Source: Monomorium pharaonis (lineage: Eukaryota; Arthropoda; Insecta; Hymenoptera; Formicidae). From it: DNA of 64,000 nt. This document shows positions 10,206 through 22,900 of this stretch, piece after piece (the stretch's first letter is position 1; every line of letters begins with the position of its first letter). Made by a program: the position numbers and the translations under genes. The notes below the pieces were generated by a model. That model was not told where the DNA came from and did not search any database. It saw nothing but the letters and a program-made list of their open reading frames with translations. The DNA is taken from NCBI RefSeq assembly GCF_013373865.1, contig NC_050469.1, forward strand, positions 19,293,046-19,357,045. Direction: 5' to 3'.

Positions 10206-13200
10206 CGAGAGCTACTTAAATGGCCTAATGTATTCCAATTTTTAAAGAGATATTCTTCCACAATTACTCGAAGATGTCTCATTAAATATTAGAGTAAACA
10301 TGTGGAAGCAGCATGATGGGGCACCTCCACATAATGCGATGTATTCCAGACTAATCATGAATTAAATGTTTCCTGGACTAGACGGTTGATAGGACGAGGG
10401 GGAACTATCAACTGGCCGCCTCGTCACTTGATCTGACGCCGTTAGATTTCTTCCTCTAGGGTTTTATAAAAGATCGAGTGTTGTCAATTACACCCATAAC
10501 AGTTGATGATATGAAAGTCAAAATTCGACGAGCCTGCACTGAAGTAACCAGAAATGCTCGTGTCCAAAAATGTTTTTAAAAAAAGATTTTTACAGTGTAT
10601 TTTAGTGACTATGAAATATGAAACGTTCGTGGGTGATTTAGAAAGCGTTCATTAAACATAATTTTAGCCGCCCTGTAGTTACCCCTATATTCACCTAAAA
10701 TCATTAACATGTTGAACTCCTCTTCGAAAGCATTCATTTTGATAACATTAAAAAATATTAACAAAATAAATGAAATTTACCAATAACTTACAGAGTGATG
10801 TGCGACGTCGCCGGGCGACTCGAAAGTAAGCACGTGAATGACAGCGCGATGACTATGGCCTTGACAACACGTTCAAACGTCAGATATCTGCATTCATGTT
10901 TTTGCGACGCAGCGTGCTTACAGTCGTTTTTAGGTAAATGTATTGTTAGGGCTTATAACTCGAAAAATACCTAACGAAAAGACACTTTATTATAGTATTT
11001 TGAAAACCTCTCGGGGTAAGCTGCAAGAATATATATTAAAAAGTAGGGCGTTCCACTTAAGAAATTAAAGGTAACCTTAACGTGACCTTCAAGTGATTAT
11101 TCAGGGTTAAATCGATGGTACTACTTTATGTCCCCCTTTGAACACAACAATTTTTGTCTGAAATATTTTCCTCTAAAATGCTTCGTTTCCGAGATAAAAG
11201 TCTGTAACACTTTAAATGACTCATCCTGTATATGTCACAGACTTAGAAATCTTAGTGAATTCTTGACGAATGCTTTAAAGAAATTTATCCAACCAATCGC
11301 ACCAGATGATTACGAAGACTTACTAAACACTATATATTATTTAAAAGAGGTACGAGATCGACAATATCAAATCGACGATATGTGGGAACCAATCAAAGTA
11401 AGAGTAAAAAATATACATAAAATATAGTAAAACTTTGTTTGGTTTTTAATATTATAAATATTTAAGTTGTTCCACCTTTGAATAAACTAATGGATAAATG
11501 CGTTTATACAGACATATAATAAATGTATGGAAATTTATCTATTAAAAACGTATATAGGCTAGCTCACTGTTGTAACAAGCCTTTCAATTATTCCTAATGT
11601 TTTGCTTTATATAAATTACTACGAATAAGATGTACAGTCTAAGAATTGATTATTTTGTTCAAATACACTATGTAAATACACTATCTAATATATAAATGTA
11701 TAAACATTTATCTATTAGATACTTTACATAGTGTATTTGAACAAAATAATCAATCCTTAGACTGTACATCTTATTCGTAGTAATTTATATAAAACAAAAC
11801 ATTAGGAATAATTGAAAGGCTTGTTACAACAGTGAGCTAGCCTATATACGTTTTTGTACAAATAAAAAAATGGAATTCTAAACCAAATTCATTATTCATT
11901 CGATTACAGGCAACTATAGATCTTCTTAAAGAATATCATGTGAAATTCGACGAAGAAACATATACATGGTTGAGAGAATTGCCCGAGCAATGGGCAACGG
12001 TCAAAAAATGGGCGGCTCAAGTGAAACAACTTGTGAATCCTCTAATGGCACGTCAAATCGATTTGCTGAAGAAACGTCTCAATTATTATGATTTCAGGCA
12101 ACAACAATACCTACCACAATTCCGCGAGAACATCGTATTCAGGTAAAACATCCGTAAAAGTATACATATACATATATCGTGCGTAATAATAAAATAAAAT
12201 AAAGTCATTAAATACGCTTTATGAAGATCTATCCCCTTAAAAAAAGTTTGAGTTTACCTATACAGATTTTTAATTGCGTAACTACTTGAATACAATTTAT
12301 GTTCCAATAAATTATATACTATTGAATGCAATAAATCAATAGTTTCCATTGTACGAACGTGTACGAGAAATTGGACAAGATAAATGAAGAAATTTTGAAA
12401 TTCGAGGAAGAATTAAAAGCATTACATGACCAAGCGAATATATTCGAACAACAGATAACAGAATTTAAACAAATCAAACTCGCTAGAAGAGAATTAAGGC
12501 TTTTAAAGAATCTTTGGGATTATGTTAATGTCATTACGTCGAATCTAAACGAATGGAAAACGACGTTTTGGAAAAAGATAGATGTCGAAGGAATGGAACA
12601 GGAGTGTAAAAAATTGATTCGGGAATTGAGACGTAAGTATTGCATTGATAACTAACACATTCAATAATATCGAATTTCTAATCTTTAAAATCAAAATGTC
12701 AATTAATTTTCAATACTTAAAAATACACATATATTTTGATATTTATAAAATGACATAAAAGACGATTTGTAAAAAAGTAATATATTTTATATTATTTTAG
12801 AATTAGACAAAGAGGCGCGAACTTGGGATTTATACGCTCATATAGAAGCACAAGTGAGAAATATGATATCATCACTAAGAGCAGTTTCAGAACTACAAAA
12901 TCCCGCCATCAGAGACAGACATTGGCAAGAACTTATGGCTAAGACTCGGGTGCGTAAGTAATATCTAATGACAATATATCAATATACTCGTTTCATAAAC
13001 ATTCATCACAATCGCTAAGCAATTTTTCGAGATTTTTTTAGATCGAACAAAAAATGCTCGATCTATTTGATAATAAAAGTCATAAATGCTACATATAAAA
13101 CAGCAATACAATATAAAATATACAACAATACATAATAAAAGAATATATATAATCAAATTTTCTAAATATCAGATATTAATTTTATACAACAAAACTTTAA

Positions 13201-15103
13201 AGCTATACAATAATAAATATAATTACTTTTTTAACCCGATTAATCGATTTAAATTTTAACAATTCTAATTAATACAGGTGAAATTTACTATGGACGATAA
13301 AACCACTTTGGAAGATTTATTGAACTTAGAACTACACAAATATGAAGAAGAAGTTAAGGACATGGTAGACAAGGCAGTTAAAGAAATGAATATGGAAAAA
13401 GTTCTCAAAGAATTGCACAACATATGGGATATTCTTGAGTTCGGTAAAGAAACACATGAACGCACTAAACTCAGCGTCTTAAATGTGAGCGAAGAAACAA
13501 TCGAGATATTGGAAGAAAATCAGGTACGTACTTCATTCAGATTTCTAATTTAATTCTTAAAAAAAAAAAAAAAAACAGGAAAGATTATTATTGCAGGTAC
13601 AATTGCAAAACATGTTAGACTCCAAATACGTTGCCTATTTCCTCGATGAAGTGATTGATTGGCAACAAAAGCTTAACAATGCAGATGCTACAATTAACGC
13701 CTGGTTTGAAGTCCAGCGAGCTTGGATGCATCTCGAAAGCATTTTCATCGAATCGGAAGATATAAAAAGCCAGTTGCCGGAGGAATCAAAGCGTTTCGAG
13801 AAGATAGATAAAGATTTTAAAGTAATTTTTAAAATCTGTAAAATATATAATATATTATAAAATTTTTATAATAGAAAAATTTTGAAAATCGATAATTTAA
13901 ACAATTTTCCGCATTTATGTGACTTAATTTTAATAATTTATATAATTTCATAATTATTAATTGAGTTTTTTAAATCTTTTAGGATTTATTGAAGGAAATG
14001 TTGAATAATCTAAATATAGTGAAGTCAACGAATAAACCAAAACTTTTGGATCGGCTTGAAGAATTGCAGAGACAATTAAATATTTGTGAGAAAGCTCTGT
14101 CCGAGTATCTGGAGACAAAAAAATTAGCATATCCACGTTTCTATTTTATCTCATCCACAGATCTATTGGACATATTAAGCAATGGTAAAACCTTCCTCTT
14201 CCCTTCACACATACACACACGCGCGCGCGCGTTATAAATATTTTGTGGAAGCTACACATTTTATATGCAACAGGAAATAATCCTGAAATGGTATGCAAGC
14301 ATTTGTCCAAATTGTACGACTCATTGGCAAAGCTCCAGTGGAAAATTGAAGAAGGAAAACCGACGAAACACGCCAACAGGATGATAGCGAAGGATAGCGA
14401 AGAAATGGCTATGCATGGAACATGTGACTGCACGGGAAAGGTAATAACACGTGCATGTGTGACTCTACAATTTTCTTGATACTTAATTTTTCTGACAACA
14501 CAGTACGTTACTTCGACTGCTCAGCTTATCCTAACACGTAATCAAAATAATTGCTCGATTCATAGGTTGAGATCTGGTTGAATCGCGTCACGGAGGCAAT
14601 GAGAAAAAGCGTGAAATATCGTTTGAATCAAGCTGTCGCCTCATATGATGAGAAGCCTCGCGACCTTTGGATTCTAGATTACGAGGCACAGCCAGCTTTG
14701 TGCGGCACACAAATCTGGTGGACTTCCGAAGTGAATATGGCATTCGCAAGACTCGAGGAAGGATTCGAGAACGCTCTTAAGGATTATCAAAAGAAACAGA
14801 TTAACCAACTAAACACTTTGATTTCAATCTTACGCGGCGAGTTGAACGAGAACGATCGGCAGAAAATCATGACCATCTGCACCATCGATGTGCATGCGCG
14901 TGACGTTGTCGCAAAATTAATATCTATGAAAGCAGAGAATTCTTCTTGCTTTATATGGCAGTCACAATTAAAGCACAGGTGATTTTAAGTAAGATGTAAT
15001 TTCTGTGTTACTTGAGAAAGCAATCATGTATGACATTCTAATAAAAAAGTGACGTTTTATAACAATTTTTTCCTTAGCCAGAAACGTACAAATAAAATCA
15101 GAA

Positions 15104-15148
<45 letters not shown>

Positions 15149-15590
15149 TAAATCAGCTTTGAAAATAAAATTGTATCATAATACAGCAATATTGAATTTC
15201 CATCTCGGTATATTTTATTCCGGTCCCGATGCGCCACAAACACAAATCTTCTCACGCAGGTGCAGGAAAAAAGAGAATTGAAAGAGATTGTTTCACCTCG
15301 TAGGTGGGACGACAAATCAGGAGATTGCTTCGCCAACATTTGCGACGCATGTTTCGTATACGCTTACGAATACCTGGGTAACATGCCACGGCTGGTAATT
15401 ACGCCGTTGACGGACAGATGCTACATTACTTTGACGCAATCGTTGCATCTGATAATGGGCGGAGCACCGGCTGGGCCCGCGGGGACGGGAAAAACCGAGA
15501 CGACGAAGGACCTCGGTAGAGCCCTTGGACAAATGGTTTATGTCTTCAACTGTTCTGAACAAATGGATTATAAAGTACATTGCTCTCTTT

Positions 15591-15667
<77 letters not shown>

Positions 15668-18600
15668 CTTTCTCACTCCTCCGCTCTCTTATATGAGATT
15701 CTTGAATGCAAAACGTTCAATTTAGAAAAATTTTGTAAACGTAAAATAAATCTTTTGTAGAATAAATCTATTTTTTCACAATCAATTACATCATATAAAA
15801 CATCATGCATGATATAATTTTTCCATTATATGATCATATCTCTTTTTCTTCCAAAATGCTTTCAAGTTTTCTCGTTGCGTAATATATTTAGCAAGACGTA
15901 AGCAGCTAGGAAAATCGAATTTTATTATTATGTAACTTTTAACCATTTTTTGTATATTTGTATTCTTGTAACATTAACATCCATATTTTTTTAATGCGTT
16001 TAATGCATCGAGTATACAAAAAAAGAAAGTGCCAAGACATTACATTAATATTTATAATATTCTTGTTCCACGTAAGATAAAGAATTGTTAATTGTTATCT
16101 GTTATAATTTAATTAAACAAGATAAAATTTACATATTTATTGTTACTCGAATATCCCTAGTCGTGTGGCAACATATATAAAGGATTAGCACAAACTGGAG
16201 CATGGGGCTGCTTCGATGAATTCAATAGGATTTCCGTGGAAGTATTGTCAGTCGTGGCTGTGCAAGTGAAATGTGTTCTAGACGGAATCAAAAGTCGGAA
16301 GAAGAAGTTCCTATTTTTAGGGGAGGAGCTTAATATTGTGGATACAGTTGGTATATTCATAACGATGAATCCTGGTTACGCCGGTAGAACAGAATTACCC
16401 GAAAACTTGAAAACACTATTTCGGTAAACAAGTCACATACAAGTTATCAAGAGTTAATATCGACATAACTAATCCAGAATAAATTACCAGGCCGTGCGCT
16501 ATGGTGGTGCCCGATTTTGAATTAATTTGCGAGATTATGTTAGTGGCTGAGGGTTTCCAAGAAGCAAGATTGCTGGCGAGAAAGTTTATTACCCTATACA
16601 CGTTATGTCGAGAGCTTTTATCCAAACAAGACCACTATGATTGGGGTTTGAGAGCCATCAAGTCCGTTTTAGTCGTTGCCGGAAAGTTGAAACGTGCTGA
16701 TAGGCAAAGGCCGGAGGGACAAGTGCTAATGAGAGCGCTAAGAGATTTTAATATGCCAAAAGTCGTGACTGACGATGTGCCCGTGTTCATGGGATTAATA
16801 GGTAAGAGTTAGAGATACGTTAAAAAATCACGTGTGAAAAAAGTGCATATTTTTAATTGTCATAATAAATATCACTTATTGTATAAATAACAAAATTCTA
16901 TTAAAAATCTTTCTCTCTTCATTTGAAATCATATATTACGTTTAAAAACTGATCGTTTCTCCGATTCTTGTTACGATAAATTTGTTACTAACTTAATAAA
17001 AACGTTAAGAAAATCTATCCGAAAAACAGCGTGATAAATTTTAAGATAGATTGTATACAAGTAATAATTTCTAGATACATTGATATTTTGTTTTACTACT
17101 TAGGAGATTTATTTCCCACATTGGATGTACCACGAAAAAGAGATCTAGATTTCGAAATAATGATCAAAGCTGCGGCTCTTGATTTAAAGTTGCAACCAGA
17201 GGACGGATTTATTCTCAAGGTACAATATACCCGTAATGTTCACCTTGAATAGTTAATTGGCGAAGAAAAAAGAGATAAAGAGAGAAAGAGAGAGAGAGCG
17301 CTTCTTCATCGGTTCGTTTCAGGTGGTACAATTGGAGGAGTTGTTTCACGTTCGACACTCGGTCTTTATCGTCGGCCTCGCCGGGACTGGTAAAACCGAA
17401 GTCTGGAAAACGCTTAACCGAACGTACTCAAACCAAAAGCGCAAACCGCACTACAACGTTCTGAACCCAAAGGCGGTGACCAACGACGAGTTATTTGGTG
17501 TCATTAATCCAGCAACGAGGGAATGGAAAGACGGGTTGGAAGACAGCACACCCGTCAATTTTCAACGCGCGATCAAACGCGCTACGCGCTCACATTAGCC
17601 CACGCTCCGTAATAGGCTTGCCACGACTTTCTATTCTTATTGCTACTTTTGCAGGTTGTTCTCCATGATAATGAGGGAGCAAGCCAACATGGCGGGCGAC
17701 GGTCCAAAATGGATCGTGTTCGATGGTGACATTGACCCGATGTGGATCGAATCCCTAAATACCGTAATGGACGACAACAAAGTCCTAACATTAGCAAGTA
17801 ACGAAAGAATTGCATTAACGAAACACATGCGCCTTCTCTTTGAAATTTCCAATTTAAGGTAATTATTTAATTATTATAGCAGTCAGAGCAGTCAACTATA
17901 TATTTTACACACGCACGCACACAAATACACACACACACAATTCTCCATTTACGATTATTAGAAAACTATTGAATTTTCATAAAAAAATGTTTTTGATTAA
18001 TCCGATAATCCTACAACAATTTTAATAAATTTTAGATTAATTAAAATTTGTTATATTCATCACCTAAGAAAGAGAATCATTCAGTTTAAACTGAAAGATA
18101 AACACAAAATTTAATTATTAGTTTTGCTTTATTTAAATGAATAAATGTTTATACAACATGTTGAACTACGGTGAAAAATTTTTTTCGTAAAAAGTGTAGT
18201 GTCATTTAAGCATTTTTTATGTTTTTCGTGTTTTTCAGAACAGCTACGCCAGCAACGGTATCCAGAGCGGGAATTTTATACATCAATCCACAAGATTTAG
18301 GCTGGACCCCGTAAGCAATAAATACCTATAATATGAGCCTATAATATGAGCCTATTTTGGAAATAAAAAATAGTTGACTATAATTAAGCTTTAAAAATAA
18401 TTATAATTTATACAGTTTTTAACTAACCTGCTTCACATTTGATAAATATCAATTGTCTCTTCAACTCTAAATTACAAAATTTGCATGCAGATTTATAGCA
18501 AGTTGGATAGAAACGAGAGATCATTCGGAACGCGCTAATTTGGCGATTCTCTTTGAAAAGTACATTCCACCTCTACTGGAAGTAATAAAATCAAGATTCA

Positions 18601-19906
18601 AAAAGATCACGCCTTTACCAGAAATATGTCACTTAGAAATGCTTTGTCACTTACTCGATTGCTTTCTAACTAAAGAAAACGTACCGTCGGATTGTCCGAA
18701 GGAATGGTAACATCAACGTTTAATAAAATTTAACGTTGTAATATTCTCTAGAGAAACCTTTTATAATGACTAATGATTAAAAAAAAGATACGTTCTGTAA
18801 AGTTTGTATACATTTATATTTTAGGCATGAATTATACTTTGCTTTTGCCTGCATTTGGGCATTTGGTTCTGCGATGTTTCGAGACCAGTTGATAGATTGG
18901 CGAAACGAATTTAGTAAATGGTGGCAAAATGAATTCAAAACTGTCAAGTTTCCACCGAGCGGAACTGTGTTTAGTTACTTCATAGAACCAAAGACAAAAA
19001 AATTGATACCTTGGACCGAAAAAGTCGTCTCATTTGAATTGGATTCAGATATTCCGCTTCAGGTTTCCTTTTATTAGTTTATTTCAAAAGTAAAGCGTAA
19101 AATATAAAACTAAGTGTTTTAATTATAACAATGTTTAATGAGCAATGAGGAAGAATAAAAATGAAAATGTTATATTTAACGTTTTTAATACAGTCCACTT
19201 TGGTGCCAACTGGAGAAACAGTGCGTTTACGCTTTTTCATGGATTTATTGATAAAGAAGCGCGTTCCAATTATGTTAGTGGGTGGAGCAGGCTCCGGAAA
19301 AAGCGTCATTATGGCCGATAAATTGACAAGTTTGCCAGATAATTATAACATCGCAAATGTTCCTTTCAACTTTTACACTACATCAGGTAAATAAGCGAAT
19401 TGGATACAACCTAAATTTCTAAAACTGTAGATTTAATAGTTAACTTTCATAACTTGCTCACATATTTTTTTAAAGTAATTTTTTCATGTATTGTAGAATT
19501 ACTAAAGATTTATTTTATTTAAAAAAAACCAATTATATTTGCTTACACAGAATTTAGACAAGTTCAAAAATTTTCAAAGTATTAACTGTGGATGTGTTAA
19601 TAAATTATATAGATATATGTATAATCTATATATAATATTAATAGACATAATCACTAGCAGATTCTGATATCGATAATGGGGGCGGAAAGGAGAGAAGGAT
19701 TTTGTATATTATGTCACACACATCGGATGTAATATGAAAATCTTGCGTAGAAATTTGATCTACAGGCATCTGTGTTGATCGGCCTACATTAATTTTTAAT
19801 GCATCATTTTACCTAAATTTTTTTTAACGGATTCAACAAGTGTAATTTCTTTTTATTTAAAAGGGGGGATTTAACCTTCCCCCCTCGCTAGGTTTCGCAG
19901 CGGCCG

Positions 19907-19945
<39 letters not shown>

Positions 19946-22900
19946 GTGTGTGTGTGTGTGTGTGTCTATATATATATATATACGTATATATTATCATATT
20001 TACATATATAAAATCTTATTTTATACTATCTTATATTTTTATAAATTGTCAATCATTATTCCTCATGAACGTCAATATAATTGTCAACTCCATCACGTTA
20101 TAATTGCTCTTATTGTAATGATAACCACACTGGTTTTATTTTCGTTGAAGAAATGTTACAGAAAATACTCGAGAAACATTTGGAAAAAAAAGCAGGCCGT
20201 AATTACGCTCCACCGGGTACGAAACTCTTGGTGTACTTCATAGATGATATGAATATGCCAGAAGTGGATACTTATGGAACAGTACAGCCTCATACTCTCA
20301 TTAGGCAACATATGGATTACAATCACTGGTAATAAATTCAATTACAGGATAAAATGTGTAAAGCGTAGTAAATTAATTTCTCTGCAGTACACATATAAAT
20401 GTTTATTTTAATGTGAAATAATTTGTTATATACTCATTAAATAGTCTACAATTTAAATTTGAATTATCAATTTATCACAAATTTCTCGCGCCACTAAATC
20501 ATATGAAATCTATTATACAATGTATTATAAATATTATATAAATATTATATTATATAATGTATTATAAACGTATGAAAATAATGACAGAAAGATAAGGATT
20601 TTATGAGACAATTTATAATGTAGGTATGATAGAACAAAATTAACTTTAAAGGAGATTCACAACACGCAATACGTGTCTTGTATGAATCCTAGTGCTGGTA
20701 GTTTCACTATAGATCCACGCTTACAGAGACACTTTGCCGTGTTCGCAGTTAGGTAAATTATCATTCTTTTACAATTATATATAGTACACGCACGCGCGTA
20801 TATGTGTATGTCTGTAAAATATATTATTTATCATTTTATTAATATATTTGGTGCTTGTTTTCTCAGTTTCCCACAAAAAGAAGCACTCGTAATGATATAT
20901 AATCAAATCCTCAAGCAACATGTGACTGATCCGCAGCAAAAGTTTAATCCAGCCGTGCAAAAATTCATAGATCCTCTGATAGACGCCGCATTATATCTTC
21001 ATGATAAAATCGCCATGACTTTTCTACCGACGGTCATCAAGTTTCATTATGTTTTCAATTTACGCGACTTAACTAATATATTTCAGGTTAGAATCGCGAA
21101 GCATATTGATCGACACTAACGACAACGCGATTTTCCGCGTAATAATGCCGATAATCCTGCTTTAATGTTGCGCACAGGGGATGCTTTTCGCTCGTGGCGA
21201 CGCTTTACCACTTCCGAGTCACGTAATCAGACTTTACGCTCATGAAGCAACGCGAGTGTATCGTGACAAATTGGTAGAATTTGAAGACCAGAGAATATTT
21301 GATCAATTGCTGCTTAATGCGCTTCGCAAAAATATACCTGTATGTTTAATATAAAAGAGCTTAATAAAAATCGCGGTCAAACAGAACAGAAATTGGAATT
21401 CTAGCTAGTTTTATTCTAAAATCTTTTAAATAACACTTCATAAATCTATTTTAATACTCAATCAATTAATTGATGTAATTTCAAAGTTTAATTTTTGTAA
21501 ACTTTTTTATTTTAAATAATTAAACGGTTTTTTGTTTTCATTTTTGTTTGTTTTGTTCATTTTCTTCAGCCTCTTTACATCCGATCTGATCCTAATTGTT
21601 TATGTACTTAAATGCTTATATACATATATACTTACGCCGATCAATTATTTAATTGATTAATGATTTCAGGAACTGAACGAAACTGATATCAATTCAGAGC
21701 AGCCGTTAATATACTGCCATTTCGCAGAAGGAATTGGCGAGCCTAAATATGCGCCTGTCAAAAGTTGGGCCCAACTTGTAAAATTACTCGACCAAGCTTT
21801 GCTCAATTATAATGAACTGGTATTACCCCGATCATATAATACACCTAATTTTATAATATGCATATATTCTTAATTTCTTTTTAAATAATTATGCCTCAAT
21901 TCTGTGTGTTGTAAATTTTATGTATCATTGTATATGTATATGTTGACACACATAAATACATGGTAAGATTAATATATATAAGGCATTGAAAGATATAATA
22001 CGATGATAAAAAAAACGGTTTTGATTCATAAAATGAGTTTATTTTTTATATTAAATTTGTTTCTGTTTATAAAATTTAATTTTATTTTTAAAATTTTTAT
22101 TCTTAAATAATAAAATAAAAGTATCCATATTTTAATCATTTGTAGTTCGTGTCTCGACCAATGTATCAATTATTCAACTTATATAACACGATATCATGCA
22201 CTCCTTCGATTCCTAGGTGTCCGCGATGAATTTGGTATTATTCGAAGATGCTATGCATCACGTATGTCGCATCAATAGAATTTTGGAAGCACCGAGAGGC
22301 AATGCACTTCTAGTGGGTGTAGGTGGTAGCGGCAAACAATCTTTATCGCGTTTGGCTTCTTTCGTTTCCTCGTTGGAGGTAAATAAGGCCGTTTTAGCAG
22401 GCATCACAATAATTAAGTTTTACCAAATTTTACTTTTTAAATTGACCAAGCCGAGGTATCGTTTGATAGGATAGATTATAGCCTAAATTATAGACTGATA
22501 TATAAATTAGAATTTTAATTAATTAAATATAAATAATAAATAAAGCAATAAATATAAAAGAACAAAGTAAATTATTTCCTATACAAGTTGCTAGGAAGAT
22601 TTCTGACAAATATTTAAAATCTAAAGAACTTTGTTGAATTTATACTAAACTTTGATGTATACCAACATAGGTGTTTCAAATACAATTGCGCAAAGATTAC
22701 TCCTTAAATGAGCTAAAAGCTGACTTGGCCGTTTTATACCTAAAAGCTGGTTTAAAAGGTATGGGTATTACTTTTTTAATGAGCGATTCTCAAGTCGCGG
22801 AAGAAAAATTTTTAGTCGTGGTAAACGATATGTTAGCGACGGGAGAAATCACGGAACTGTTTACCGATGATGAAGTGGACAACGTCATTAACGCCGTGCG

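Larger units (their letters stand above)
9858..11230. mobile_element. 1.37-kb TA-flanked inverted-repeat transposon in intron 11
   Basis: The tips are TACAGGATGAGTCA and its inverse, flanked by TA (9856-9857, 11231-11232). Arms of about 240 bp (9858-10100 and about 10985-11230) match in inverse. A second element is nested inside (transposase remnant about 10285-10677). A (TG)n tract lies in the left part. The right tip ends 10 bp before exon 12, so the polypyrimidine/branch region of that intron is transposon sequence. Confidence 0.75.
19194..21819 (+). other. DNAH17-like: dynein AAA3, exons 30-35 (residues 2090-2433)
   Basis: Exons: 19194-19386, 20151-20328, 20624-20752, 20867-21086, 21178-21339, 21670-21819. 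The regulatory nucleotide site carries Walker A GGAGSGKS (about residues 2119-2126) and Walker B FIDDMNMPEVD. MNPSAGSFTIDPRLQRHF and FHYVFNLRDLTNIFQG follow. The intron between exons 30 and 31 contains a hAT-type MITE copy and TA/TG microsatellites. Confidence 0.92.
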
